Origin: an uncultured Aquimarina sp.
GTDB taxonomy: Bacteria; Bacteroidota; Bacteroidia; Flavobacteriales; Flavobacteriaceae
Reading direction: 5' to 3'
Length of the DNA stretch: 64,000 bases
NCBI GenBank assembly: GCA_947496555.1
Contig: CANMDH010000025.1
Span: forward strand, 1 to 64,000
Shown: one piece after another, positions 45,117-55,336 of the stretch
How positions within the stretch are numbered: the first letter of the stretch is position 1
How the letters are laid out: the number at the start of each line of letters is the position of its first letter
The notes under the pieces: model-generated
Seen by the model: only the letters and a program-made list of their open reading frames with translations
The model's database searches: none
What the model was told of the DNA's origin: nothing
Made by a program: the position numbers and the translations under genes

Positions 45117-47027
45117 ATGAGTAAAGTAATTGCACACAGTCTCTTTTCAGAATTTGATATCAATCTTTTTAAGGCTGGGAAACATTATCGTTTATATGAA
45201 AAGTTTGGATCCCATGTTACAACTGTAGACGGAGAAGAAGGTACTTATTTTGCGGTTTGGGCTCCTTCTGCAAAATCAGTTTCGGTTATTGGAGATTTTA
45301 ATTTTTGGGTCGAAGGAGAACACCAACTAAATGTACGATGGGACGAATCTGGTATTTGGGAAGGTTTTATTCCGGGAGCAGGAAAAGGAAGCGTTTATAA
45401 GTATAAAATACAATCACATCATAATGATATAAAGACCGAAAAAGCAGACCCTTATGCTCGACGTTGCGAACATCCACCCAAAACTGCATCAGTTGTTTGG
45501 GATGATACCTATGAATGGAAGGATGTAAGCTGGATGAAAAAACGTAAGAAAAATAATGCTATCGACGCGCCTTTTTCTGTGTATGAAGTTCATTTAGGTT
45601 CTTGGAAAAAAAGAGTAGAAGAGAATAGATCACTCTCGTATGTAGAACTTGCAGATGAATTGGTTTCTTATGTAAAAGAAATGGAGTTTACCCATGTAGA
45701 ACTTATGCCCATTATGGAGTATCCTTACGATCCGTCCTGGGGATATCAGCTTACTGGATATTTTGCACCGACTTCCCGTTTTGGATATCCTGAAGAATTT
45801 AAATTACTAGTTGATAAATTGCATCAAAATGATATCGGGATAATTTTGGATTGGGTACCATCACATTTTCCAGAAGATGCTCATGGTTTAGGCTTTTTTG
45901 ATGGGACGTGTTTATATGAGCATCCTGATAAAAGAAAAGGATATCATCCCGATTGGAAAAGCTTAATTTTTAATTACGGAAGAAATGAGGTAAAAAGCTT
46001 TTTGATTAGTAATGCTATCTTTTGGTTGGATCAATATCATGCAGATGGATTGCGTGTGGACGCAGTGGCTTCGATGCTTTTTTTAGATTATTCTCGAGAA
46101 GATGGTGAATGGGAACCTAATATGTTTGGAGGTAGAGAAAATCTTGAGGCCATTACGTTTATGAAAGAGTTAAATGAAGAAGTGTATGCTAGTTTTCCCG
46201 ATGTACAAACAATCGCTGAAGAGTCTACTTCGTTTCCCATGGTGTCAAAACCTACATTTTTGGGTGGACTAGGTTTTGGAATGAAATGGATGATGGGTTG
46301 GATGCACGATACCCTACAATACATGTCCAAAGAACCAATATATCGTAAGCATCATCAAAACGATCTTACGTTTAGTATGACATATGCGTTTACTGAAAAT
46401 TTTATGCTGCCACTATCCCATGACGAAGTAGTATATGGCAAACGGAGTATTATGGGAAGAATGCCCGGAGACGAATGGCAGCAGTTTGCAAATCTAAGAT
46501 TGCTCTACAGCTATATGTTTACTCATCCAGGAACCAACTTATTATTTATGGGAGCAGAGTTTGGGCAACGCGAAGAATGGAATTTTCAACAAAGCTTGGA
46601 TTGGCATTTGCTGGAGTACGACTACCATAACGGAATAAAGAAACTGATTACAGATCTTAATAAACTATATAAAAAGTATCCTGCTTTATACGAACAACAA
46701 TTTAGTGCAGCTGGGTTTGAATGGATTAGTTATGACGATCATGAAAATTCGGTAGTTACATACATCCGTAAAGGGTATGAAGAAGAAAATTCATTAATTA
46801 TTGCCTGTAATTTTACGCCGATACCCAGAACAAAGTATAGAACTGGATTGCCAAGTGATGGGAAATTGGTGCAGATATTTAATAGTGATGATAAGAAATA
46901 TGGGGGTAGTGGCACTACAAACGACAAAGAAATAAGTATTGAAAATCAAGACTGGAACCATCGTTCCAATTCAGCAGAAATAACCATTCCTCCTCTTGGG
47001 GCAGTAGTATTTAAAATTGAAAATTAA
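45117..47027 (+). CDS. glgB: 1,4-alpha-glucan branching enzyme
   Basis: 636 residues. A CBM48 domain (about 35-110: YFAVWAPSAKSVSVIGDFNF) precedes the GH13 barrel. LRVDAVASMLFLDYS has the nucleophilic Asp, QTIAEESTSFPMV the acid Glu, and LPLSHDEVVYGK the His-Asp pair. It introduces alpha-1,6 branches into the glucan made by GlgA or GlgE. Tandem with maltokinase (9 bases). Confidence 0.95.
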   Translation: MSKVIAHSLFSEFDINLFKAGKHYRLYEKFGSHVTTVDGEEGTYFAVWAPSAKSVSVIGDFNFWVEGEHQLNVRWDESGIWEGFIPGAGKGSVYKYKIQSHHNDIKTEKADPYARRCEHPPKTASVVWDDTYEWKDVSWMKKRKKNNAIDAPFSVYEVHLGSWKKRVEENRSLSYVELADELVSYVKEMEFTHVELMPIMEYPYDPSWGYQLTGYFAPTSRFGYPEEFKLLVDKLHQNDIGIILDWVPSHFPEDAHGLGFFDGTCLYEHPDKRKGYHPDWKSLIFNYGRNEVKSFLISNAIFWLDQYHADGLRVDAVASMLFLDYSREDGEWEPNMFGGRENLEAITFMKELNEEVYASFPDVQTIAEESTSFPMVSKPTFLGGLGFGMKWMMGWMHDTLQYMSKEPIYRKHHQNDLTFSMTYAFTENFMLPLSHDEVVYGKRSIMGRMPGDEWQQFANLRLLYSYMFTHPGTNLLFMGAEFGQREEWNFQQSLDWHLLEYDYHNGIKKLITDLNKLYKKYPALYEQQFSAAGFEWISYDDHENSVVTYIRKGYEEENSLIIACNFTPIPRTKYRTGLPSDGKLVQIFNSDDKKYGGSGTTNDKEISIENQDWNHRSNSAEITIPPLGAVVFKIEN

Positions 47028-47122
47028 AGGATTAAGAATGGTTAAGCCTCAAACAATAATATATCCATAAAGTGGTTTTAATTCATTGACAATTAAACAA
47101 TTGTTAATTCATTCTTACCTCA

Positions 47123-47134
47123 AACGTTTTCGTT
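47123..47134 (+). promoter_or_regulatory. AACG-N4-CGTT operator-like site upstream of GH31 gene
   Basis: AACGTTTTCGTT, perfect four-base arms, lies 95 bases before the alpha-glucosidase start. It is the second of three like sites in the window (41392, 61911). Confidence 0.45.
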
Positions 47135-47228
47135 AAATTTTCTTAATAAATAGTAACAAAAATCATTTCTAAATTCATCAAGATATCGTTCTTTTACAAT
47201 CCCAAGTCTTAAAGAAAAAGAAACATAT

Positions 47229-49631
47229 ATGATTACAAATACAGAACTAGAGCAAAAAGGAAATTTGTTTCCAGGCAAGATCACTTCCTTTTCTCAGAAT
47301 GTAGATAAAATAAACTTCACAACAGAAAACGGTGTCATTCTTCAAGTTACTATTATACGCGGTAGTGTGATCCGTTTTAGATATGCAACCGATAATAATT
47401 TTGAAAAAGATTTCTCTTATGCCATTAGTGAAGATGGAGCAAGAGGATATAGCAAATTAGAAGTCGAAGAGCGGGAAGATGATTATTCGATTTTAACCTC
47501 TCGTGTCGAAATTATTATAGGCAAGAATGATCTAAATACGGCCATTTATGATCTTGACGGAAATATAATCTGTAAAGATGACTGGGGGTTTCACTGGGAG
47601 CAGAGCTATGAATACGGTGGAAATATTGTTAAGATGAGTAAATCTGCTCCTCAAGGAGAATGTTACTACGGACTTGGTGATAAACCTATGCACCTTAACC
47701 TTAAAGGAAAACGTATAGAAAATTGGGCTACCGATCAATATGCTTTTGGGAAGGACCAAGACCCTTTGTACAAAAGTGTTCCGTTTTATATAGGAATGTA
47801 TGAAGAAAGAGCCTACGGGATCTTTTTTGACAATACATTTAGAACATTTTTTGATTTTTGTCATGAACGTCGTAATGTAACAAGTTTTTGGGCTCAAGGA
47901 GGGGAGATGAATTATTACTTCTTCTATGGTCCCAACATGCAAGATGTTATTACTAGATATACAGATCTAACGGGAAAACCAGAATTACCGCCCTTATGGG
48001 CTTTAGGATATCACCAGTGTAAATGGAGCTATTATCCCGAAAGTAAAGTAAAAGAAGTTACAAGCAAGTTTAGAGAACTTCAAATACCGTGTGACGCGAT
48101 TTACCTGGATATCGATTATATGGAAGGGTTTAGATGTTTCACCTGGAGTAAAGAATATTTTCCAGAGCCAAAGCGTATGGTAGCCGAATTGGCTGAGGAC
48201 GGGTTCAAAACTGTGGTCATTATTGACCCGGGGATCAAAATAGATGACGATTATTGGGTATATCAAGAGGCTATTGATAAAGATTATTTTTGTAAGCGAG
48301 CTGATGGCCCCTATATGCGTGGAAAAGTGTGGCCTGGAGAATGCTTTTTCCCAGATTTTACTAATCCTGAAGTACGTGAATGGTGGTCCGGATTATTTAA
48401 AGAGATTATCGATGAAATAGGAGTAAAGGGAGTGTGGAATGATATGAACGAACCTGCCGTAATGGAAGTACCTGGTAAAACATTCCCAGACGATGTTCGT
48501 CATAATTATGATGGTAATCCCTGTAGTCACAGAAAGGCTCATAATATTTATGGTACGCAAATGGCCAGAGCTACATATGAAGGTGTAAAACGTTTTGCTT
48601 ATCCTAAACGTCCGTTTATTATCACCAGATCGGCATATTCTGGAGCACAGCGTTATACTTCGTCATGGACCGGAGACAACGTAGCGACCTGGGAACACCT
48701 TTGGATTGCTAATATACAAGCTCAGCGAATGAGTATGAGCGGTATGTCTTTTACCGGAAGTGATATCGGTGGATTTGCAGAACATCCAACCGGAGAATTG
48801 TATGCAAGATGGATACAACTTGGAGTTTTTCATCCTTTCTGTCGTACACACTCTTCTGGTGATCATGGCAACCAGGAACCTTGGACATTTGGTGATGAAG
48901 TAGTCGACGTGACCCGTAAATTTGTAGAGCTTCGCTATCAGTTATTACCCTATTTGTATACGATGTTCTGGGAATATGCAGAACAAGGGATTCCAATGCT
49001 GAAACCTTTGGTCCTATTTGATCAAAATGATCCGCAGACTCATTATAGAACGGATGAATTTGTGTTTGGAAACCAAATTTTAGTTTGCCCGATACAGGAA
49101 CCAAATGCAAAGGGAAGAAGAATGTATATACCCAAAGGAAATTGGTATAACTATTGGACACGTGAGTATGTAAAAGGAGGAATGGAGCAATGGGTAGATG
49201 CAGATCTTGATATTATACCGCTATTTATAAAAGAAGGCGCTATAATCCCTAAATATCCAATCCAACAATACGTTGGAGAAAAGAAAATAGAGGAATTAAA
49301 ACTTGAAGTGTACTATAAAGAAGGAAATAAAGAAGTTTCCAAAGTATACGAAGATGCTCAAGACGGTTATGATTATGCCAAAGGAAGGTATAGCTTAAGA
49401 AGTTTTTCTTTTACAGGAAAGAAAAATGAAATCATTATTCAGCAACACAAAAATGGAAGCTATATTACCGAGTATGATAACATGAAGATTGAGTTAATTG
49501 GTTTGCCTTTTGACATAAAAGAAATAGAAATAGATAATGTAACCGTTTCTTTAGAAAGTGTACAGTTTGATAAAAAGGAGAATTTATTGGTAGTCCCTAA
49601 GGATTTTGCAGAACTTCATATTGTAGCTTAA
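47229..49631 (+). CDS. GH31 alpha-glucosidase
   Basis: 800 residues, no signal peptide. GVWNDMNEPAVME has the nucleophilic Asp (about residue 403) and TSSWTGDNVATWEH the acid/base Asp. An N-terminal beta sandwich (1-250), the barrel, and two C-terminal sheets follow the GH31 plan. It probably releases glucose from maltose or alpha-glucans in the cytoplasm, balancing the synthesis genes before it. The end is set by a strong terminator. Confidence 0.93.
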   Translation: MITNTELEQKGNLFPGKITSFSQNVDKINFTTENGVILQVTIIRGSVIRFRYATDNNFEKDFSYAISEDGARGYSKLEVEEREDDYSILTSRVEIIIGKNDLNTAIYDLDGNIICKDDWGFHWEQSYEYGGNIVKMSKSAPQGECYYGLGDKPMHLNLKGKRIENWATDQYAFGKDQDPLYKSVPFYIGMYEERAYGIFFDNTFRTFFDFCHERRNVTSFWAQGGEMNYYFFYGPNMQDVITRYTDLTGKPELPPLWALGYHQCKWSYYPESKVKEVTSKFRELQIPCDAIYLDIDYMEGFRCFTWSKEYFPEPKRMVAELAEDGFKTVVIIDPGIKIDDDYWVYQEAIDKDYFCKRADGPYMRGKVWPGECFFPDFTNPEVREWWSGLFKEIIDEIGVKGVWNDMNEPAVMEVPGKTFPDDVRHNYDGNPCSHRKAHNIYGTQMARATYEGVKRFAYPKRPFIITRSAYSGAQRYTSSWTGDNVATWEHLWIANIQAQRMSMSGMSFTGSDIGGFAEHPTGELYARWIQLGVFHPFCRTHSSGDHGNQEPWTFGDEVVDVTRKFVELRYQLLPYLYTMFWEYAEQGIPMLKPLVLFDQNDPQTHYRTDEFVFGNQILVCPIQEPNAKGRRMYIPKGNWYNYWTREYVKGGMEQWVDADLDIIPLFIKEGAIIPKYPIQQYVGEKKIEELKLEVYYKEGNKEVSKVYEDAQDGYDYAKGRYSLRSFSFTGKKNEIIIQQHKNGSYITEYDNMKIELIGLPFDIKEIEIDNVTVSLESVQFDKKENLLVVPKDFAELHIVA

Positions 49632-49644
49632 CGATGTATTTTAC

Positions 49645-49676
49645 ACCCTCGTTTCTATAAAACGAGGGTTTTTTTA
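49645..49676 (+). terminator. Terminator after the alpha-glucosidase gene
   Basis: Perfect 10-bp stem ACCCTCGTTT (49645-49654) / AAACGAGGGT (49660-49669), five-base loop, then an eight-base T-run. Its end overlaps the last codons of the convergent STAND-WD40 gene. Confidence 0.9.
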
Positions 49677-52600
49677 TAATTTATAGTTGATATCGATCTC
49701 CATTTTCATTGCTCTTTTCTGGATTTCTTTATCAAATTTTCTAAAGTCCCATTTTTTAATGTTTCCTTCCTTGTCCCCAGAAATTATGTATTTACCATCA
49801 CTTGAAAAAGTAGCAGCCTTTATCGGATAATTGTGTCTAATTACACTAGGCATCTGAACAAATTTGTTATCTTTTTTCTGATAGATTTGGACCGTGTTGT
49901 CACTACTGGCAGTTAAAAGTAAACTGTCTTTATAAAATGCTACATCTTCAATATCTCCTGTGTGAGATGCCATAGTCTGCAAAAGATTGTAGGTATTTGA
50001 TTTTTCATCCAATTTCCAAATTCTTGCCTTATTATCCACACTTCCAGAAACAATATGGTCGCTGTTTGAAGAAAATTCTACCCTAGTGATTTTATCCTTA
50101 TGTGATGTCCATATCGTATCTGTTTGTAGATTTTCAGTATTATACAGATAGATGTTATTTTGAGCAGCCACCACTAACTTGTCTCTTGGTTTACTAAATG
50201 ATAGTGCGTTAATACTATCCTTTGGTGGTAGAAGTACAGATTTATTTGTCTCGTTCATGAGCCTACTTCTTGGTTCTATAATGTTTCCTTTTACAATGCG
50301 TCCTTTTGCATTCCTGTTTTTTGTGGCTTTTCGTTCCGTTGGGTTAATTTCTTCTAGATTGGTATTCAAAAACCTGATACTATCGCTTTGGTGATTGAAA
50401 GTGACTTTGATAATAGTATCATTATAATACGTTATTTTAGAAATTTCATTTTGAAGATTCTCATGCTTTACCGAAATAGGTTTTATGTTCCATATTTTTA
50501 TGGTTTGATCTGAACTGCTGGTAATAATATAGTCTTCATCTTTATTTACGAACGAAACGTTTTGTATGGGTTTACTATGACCGATAAATTGTTTTAGCAA
50601 AATATTGTCTCGACTCCAAAGATTGGCTCCATTATCACTGCTTCCTACCAACATTTGTCCTTTACTATTAATATCGATTGTATTTATATGCTCATCGTGA
50701 ATAAAGTTGTCATATGCCCTTATAGAGTCGGGATCAAATACTTTTATTCTGCCTTTTAATCCTAATAGAATTGAATCCCGACTTTTTATTTTGAATGTAT
50801 GTATGCTATCTTCAGGCGATAGCCTTAAAGCATTTTTGTAATAATAGTGTTTCAGTGAAGAGCTATTACTAAAATGTAAACCATTACTACCATACAAGAC
50901 GAGGTAATTATTCCTATTACTCTTAAAAGTCCTTATTTTTCTGATCTTTCCATCAAGTTTTTGTATCGTTTGTATTTTATGATTATTATTTGTTACATCG
51001 ATATTTAACTTTTTGATTACGTCATCAATTCCTAAAATAAAAGAATAATCTCTTTGGTGTTCGATATCCACTGATGATCTTCCTGTAACAGAAAAGTCTT
51101 TAAAATTTGATTTGAAATTACCGTTTCTATCAAGTAATTTAAATTTCAGACTGTCCTTCTGAAAAACCTTTTGTGCAATCAAAATATTTAAATCACCTTC
51201 TGAATCTTGGAAGGGTTCAAAGGCAATTACATTTTGTTGTGTAAAAATCTCATTACTGGTGGCATTTTTCTTTTTATACTCTAATGAATTTAATATTAAA
51301 GTATTTGATTTGGTCAAAGCAAAAACATAGAGTATAGAATCATTGGTGAAAGATCTGCGTGTTTTGGTTGATACAATGGTATTGTCACCAGACAGTTGTA
51401 TCCTGGTGTGGTAAAAAGGAGTTCTTTTATAATCCTTATACAAGTCATTTTTGAAGTCTAAAAGAAGATTAAACGTAGAATCAGCTTGTGGAGATTTATC
51501 ATTCTGCCATAATATTTTCTCGCATGTCCAAATATAATTATATGACTTGGTTTTATCCACGTTATAATCCCTTAATGCATAGCCGATTCCTTTATGAATT
51601 TTAATAGATAATTCATTAATTTTAAGTTCATCGAATAATTGTTTGTTCAGCGAATTGGATTTGTTATTTTGAAGATATAATGCTCCAGATAATCCAAGTA
51701 GACAGGTGATAATGAAAGGATAATAGAAATACAACCTAAGTCTTCGTTTCAATCTCTTTTTCTCACGTTCTTCTTTTTCACTTTCTTCAATGCTCGCCTC
51801 AAAAAACTGTCGCTTTCGTTCTAATCGCTCTTCATTATCGTCATCCATGATATAATCGAGAGATTGTTTCATGCGACTTACTTGTTGAGCCGAAAGTAAG
51901 TCTCCTTTTTGTTTTGTGTCATCGTAGATATCAAATGAAGAAATAAAATCTCTCTTAATTAAAGATCTAAAATCATCTTCGGTTCTTAAGTTTCCAATGA
52001 TTTTTGCAATGATATCATGGCTTAGCTCTACATAATCTTCTCCAATTTTTTTGTCACTGCTTAAATGCAGAATTCCTTTTTGTTTTAGTTCATAAATAAT
52101 CTCTGAGATCGTCGAATTATACTCGTCATCATTCACTTTTCCCCAAATATCGGTTTCTATTTTATCAAGTAATTTACGATCATTGATAACATAATAATCG
52201 TCTTTTTCGACCCTAACAGGAATACGTTTTTTGAGGTCATCTTTAGTTTTAAAATGCCTTAGGAATTTAATTACACTATCTCTATGCTGTACTCTATTAT
52301 TAAGTTTGTTGCTAGTATTGCGTATAATCTTATTATTTACTTCTCGAATGTAATTTTCCAGAACCTGTTCAATAGAACCAAATTCTTTTATTTCATCCTC
52401 TTTAAATTCTAGGGGTAAATATTCGTCTTGAGAAGGAGTTTCGCCATATGTTCTGCTGTAATCTACTTTATAGATACTATCAAGATACACTTGAAGAAAA
52501 GGAAGGTGATAACTTGTGTCTTCATTGTCTTTAATCTTGATTTGATCCAAAATAAGCTCGATCCTCTTTTGTTTTTCGGTATCTGGAAGCTCTTCTTTGG

Positions 52601-53558
52601 TAATATCACTGAGCTGATTAATATTAAACTCTTTGAAGGATTTTTCTACAATATCTTTTACAACTGCTTCATTGGGATGTGCCAATCGTAATTTTTTATA
52701 AAAAATATATGGGATATAGGATTGAAGTTGATCAAGATATCCAAAAAACTCTTCACGAAGTGAAATAATAACATTAAAAGGAATCTTATAATCAAAAATG
52801 AGTTTTAAAAATAAGCCAAACTTGTCAATTTCTTCTGTGCTCCCATAAACGAAAAGCTCTTCGAACTGATCAAAAATAACTAGCGGATTAAAAGGTGAGC
52901 CAGAAGCTTCGTTTCTTTTATACATGAAATAATCATGTATCTTGTCTGAGATATTGCTTACTTCCTTATTTTTTTCTCTTAGTTTTTCTAAAAGCTTTTT
53001 ACGCTCATTTATAAATTGGGTTAGTCTTTCCTTATTTTTTTCAATTAATGATGCCGTATCTTTAGTCTCGGTCGACGTATCTTTCTCTGATTGTGTATCT
53101 GAAGTAGATAAAGGTCTTATTTTTCTTTTAAGACGGATGATTTCTTCTTCAATATCCAACATCATCCCCTCGGTATGATCTAGGGACACCAAAATTTCAT
53201 TTAGACCGGTATGCTGGGAAAAGAAAATATCTATTAATTCTGAAGGCTTCGGACTAATTTCATCCTTATGAATATCATCTACAAAAAGTTTTCTTTTAAT
53301 AGAATCTATAAGATTATCATCCCTGCGTATACTGATGACTTCTTTATCTTTCCTAATTTTGTTTAATAACCCACAATAAATAAGACTGGTTTTACCCGAG
53401 CCAGAAGGCCCGTGTAGAATCATTATAGTAGAGTCCTTATATAATTCGAAAAGCTTAAGACTCTCATTGTCTCTTCCAAAATAAGTGTCGATATCCTTTT
53501 TTTTGTAAGAGTCCAGAAACTTGAAGGGTGACTGTATTTTTGTGTCTAATGCTATCAT
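49674..53558 (-). CDS. nSTAND1 NTPase with membrane helix and WD40 repeats
   Basis: 1294 residues. The start SPFKFLDSYKKKDIDTYFGR, the P-loop HGPSGSGKTSL (50-59) and the Walker B VIFDQFEELFVYG (about 228-239) define an nSTAND1 NTPase, with a coiled-coil insert (about 135-205) between them. Winged-helix-like and helical parts follow. A membrane helix (about 607-627, FYYPFIITCLLGLSGALYL) separates the NTPase from a C-terminal WD40 propeller (about 690-1285) with copies such as TIKIWNIKP and KARIWKLDE. The order NTPase-helix-WD40 suggests a membrane-anchored sensor whose propeller could detect a trigger and set off oligomerisation. It is the last gene of the gasdermin operon and overlaps the CHAT gene by four bases. 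Confidence 0.88.
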   Translation of the reverse strand: MIALDTKIQSPFKFLDSYKKKDIDTYFGRDNESLKLFELYKDSTIMILHGPSGSGKTSLIYCGLLNKIRKDKEVISIRRDDNLIDSIKRKLFVDDIHKDEISPKPSELIDIFFSQHTGLNEILVSLDHTEGMMLDIEEEIIRLKRKIRPLSTSDTQSEKDTSTETKDTASLIEKNKERLTQFINERKKLLEKLREKNKEVSNISDKIHDYFMYKRNEASGSPFNPLVIFDQFEELFVYGSTEEIDKFGLFLKLIFDYKIPFNVIISLREEFFGYLDQLQSYIPYIFYKKLRLAHPNEAVVKDIVEKSFKEFNINQLSDITKEELPDTEKQKRIELILDQIKIKDNEDTSYHLPFLQVYLDSIYKVDYSRTYGETPSQDEYLPLEFKEDEIKEFGSIEQVLENYIREVNNKIIRNTSNKLNNRVQHRDSVIKFLRHFKTKDDLKKRIPVRVEKDDYYVINDRKLLDKIETDIWGKVNDDEYNSTISEIIYELKQKGILHLSSDKKIGEDYVELSHDIIAKIIGNLRTEDDFRSLIKRDFISSFDIYDDTKQKGDLLSAQQVSRMKQSLDYIMDDDNEERLERKRQFFEASIEESEKEEREKKRLKRRLRLYFYYPFIITCLLGLSGALYLQNNKSNSLNKQLFDELKINELSIKIHKGIGYALRDYNVDKTKSYNYIWTCEKILWQNDKSPQADSTFNLLLDFKNDLYKDYKRTPFYHTRIQLSGDNTIVSTKTRRSFTNDSILYVFALTKSNTLILNSLEYKKKNATSNEIFTQQNVIAFEPFQDSEGDLNILIAQKVFQKDSLKFKLLDRNGNFKSNFKDFSVTGRSSVDIEHQRDYSFILGIDDVIKKLNIDVTNNNHKIQTIQKLDGKIRKIRTFKSNRNNYLVLYGSNGLHFSNSSSLKHYYYKNALRLSPEDSIHTFKIKSRDSILLGLKGRIKVFDPDSIRAYDNFIHDEHINTIDINSKGQMLVGSSDNGANLWSRDNILLKQFIGHSKPIQNVSFVNKDEDYIITSSSDQTIKIWNIKPISVKHENLQNEISKITYYNDTIIKVTFNHQSDSIRFLNTNLEEINPTERKATKNRNAKGRIVKGNIIEPRSRLMNETNKSVLLPPKDSINALSFSKPRDKLVVAAQNNIYLYNTENLQTDTIWTSHKDKITRVEFSSNSDHIVSGSVDNKARIWKLDEKSNTYNLLQTMASHTGDIEDVAFYKDSLLLTASSDNTVQIYQKKDNKFVQMPSVIRHNYPIKAATFSSDGKYIISGDKEGNIKKWDFRKFDKEIQKRAMKMEIDINYKL

Positions 53559-55318
53559 GAATGCGAGATTAAATTTTTAATATACTCAAAATGATCTCGT
53601 ATTTTTTTCTTCTCTTCGATTTCAATAATATCTTTTTTTCCTTCTTTATAAAGTGCAAGTATCATATCCTCATCTAGTGGGACTTCAATTTCTTCTCCTA
53701 ATTTTCTTCTATCGGTTCGTCCATCCTTATCCACTCTTGCATTTATAACTTCTTTATATATTAATTTATCGGTAGCCTCAGAATATCGATCCAAATAATA
53801 GAGTTTTATTTTGTCTTTTGCAATAGATGTCGAATTTACATCTAGGTAAAAAGGAGAGAGGTTTAATTCTCTTTTGGGTATGCCATCTCTATTGTCGATG
53901 GTACAGATATATACAGAGTGTACATCAATATCAAGCATGGATTCATCATCTTTTACTTTAAAAATAATATTCTTTTTATCATCAATAGCAGTGGGTCTTT
54001 TACTAATAGGATAATACGATCTATTTATCACATAAGATCGCTGATTGTCGTACTTAAACTGATTGTAGAAAACATCATAAATCGATTCTATCCCCAGGGT
54101 TCGTAAAAACGTAAAGTTTCTAAGAAATTTCTCAAGATAGAATTCATTTTTTATATAGTCATGTTTACTATTCTCATTATGTTCGAGGTGTGTTGAGAAA
54201 AAATCTGAAACCTCTTTAAACAATTGCCTGTTTTCTAGAACACAATTCTTAAGTTCCTTCCATAATTTATTTTTCTCAAGGTATTCATCTGGTATATTAG
54301 AATAAACAAAAAATAAATCTTCAGAGATTTTGTCCTGCACATGAGACTCCCAACCAATTGCAAGGTTCTCTCTTAAAATATCCTTTAACTCGAAGCTTAA
54401 TTTATCTCTAAACTCTGGGTTTTCTTTTGAAATGGACCATATGATAGAATATGCAGAAAACTTAAGGAAATTTAGAAATTCTTTATACATGCTCCTAATT
54501 ACCCAATACCGTTCTTTGGTTAATTCTTGATATACGCTATTATTTATATCATTGAAATCAGAAAGTATTTCTAAATGAATACATAAAAAGTAAGGGTAGT
54601 ATTTATATAGGTCCTCATGCAGGTTTTCTTGTTTTCTAATTTCATCAATCAATGTCATAAAACGTTTTTTAACAGGAAACGTATCGGGGTTGGTATGCCA
54701 TTGTTCAATTTCCTTGTTAACCTTAAACAGATAATTGTTTATTTTCTGATCTACTTCATCCAGAGCACCAGGACCTCTTTCTACGCCAACCGGTGCATAA
54801 TGCCCTTGAAGAAAACCTCTTGCCTGACTAAAAACATCTCTGATCTTATCTGCATGGTTAATATTGTCTTTTTGATTCAGAAGTATTTCATAAAACCTTG
54901 TAGACAAAGTATAGGCAAAATGATCGTAAACAGGAGTACTCGTACCAATTACGACAGGCACATTATGTAAAGCTTCAACAATTTTTTGGGTAGAACATCC
55001 ATTAATAAATACCATTTTTAATTTCGGTGCATTATTAAGAATTTCGATGAGTCCCTTATTATTGAAAATTTCATCACTTAGTTGAATGGCTCCATCGTTA
55101 TTATTGTGATGACCACTAAAATGGAATATAGTCATTTCATTGGTAAGCAATTGAAGCTTACTTATAAAGCCGTCTATTCCTTCATTGGGGATGATCTCTT
55201 TTCTAAAAGTTTCATTGTGTTTTAATAATAAAACATCAATGGCCTTTCTCTCATCATCCAAACTGTCAAGAGGAACTTGTTCGTCATTTTCAAATATTCC
55301 AACAAAATACTCTTTCAT
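53555..55318 (-). CDS. CHAT-domain cysteine protease
   Basis: 587 residues. The first 165 form a CHAT protease. The catalytic His70 is in MTIFHFSGHHNNNDGA, and Cys108 is in KMVFINGCSTQKIV. VVIGTSTPVYDHFA follows. The C-terminal 420 residues are of no family I recognise and mostly helical, probably for binding partners such as the STAND protein. CHAT proteases accompany gasdermins and other effectors in bacterial immunity and are usually activated by an upstream sensor. It lies between the gasdermin and STAND genes. Confidence 0.88.
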   Translation of the reverse strand: MKEYFVGIFENDEQVPLDSLDDERKAIDVLLLKHNETFRKEIIPNEGIDGFISKLQLLTNEMTIFHFSGHHNNNDGAIQLSDEIFNNKGLIEILNNAPKLKMVFINGCSTQKIVEALHNVPVVIGTSTPVYDHFAYTLSTRFYEILLNQKDNINHADKIRDVFSQARGFLQGHYAPVGVERGPGALDEVDQKINNYLFKVNKEIEQWHTNPDTFPVKKRFMTLIDEIRKQENLHEDLYKYYPYFLCIHLEILSDFNDINNSVYQELTKERYWVIRSMYKEFLNFLKFSAYSIIWSISKENPEFRDKLSFELKDILRENLAIGWESHVQDKISEDLFFVYSNIPDEYLEKNKLWKELKNCVLENRQLFKEVSDFFSTHLEHNENSKHDYIKNEFYLEKFLRNFTFLRTLGIESIYDVFYNQFKYDNQRSYVINRSYYPISKRPTAIDDKKNIIFKVKDDESMLDIDVHSVYICTIDNRDGIPKRELNLSPFYLDVNSTSIAKDKIKLYYLDRYSEATDKLIYKEVINARVDKDGRTDRRKLGEEIEVPLDEDMILALYKEGKKDIIEIEEKKKIRDHFEYIKNLISHS

Positions 55319-55336
55319 GGTATATATGTTTAGGTT

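Noticed and set aside
53555-55318. Type III-E-like (craspase) CHAT system
   Set aside because: No gRAMP/Cas7-11 or CRISPR array is near. The neighbours are gasdermin and STAND genes.
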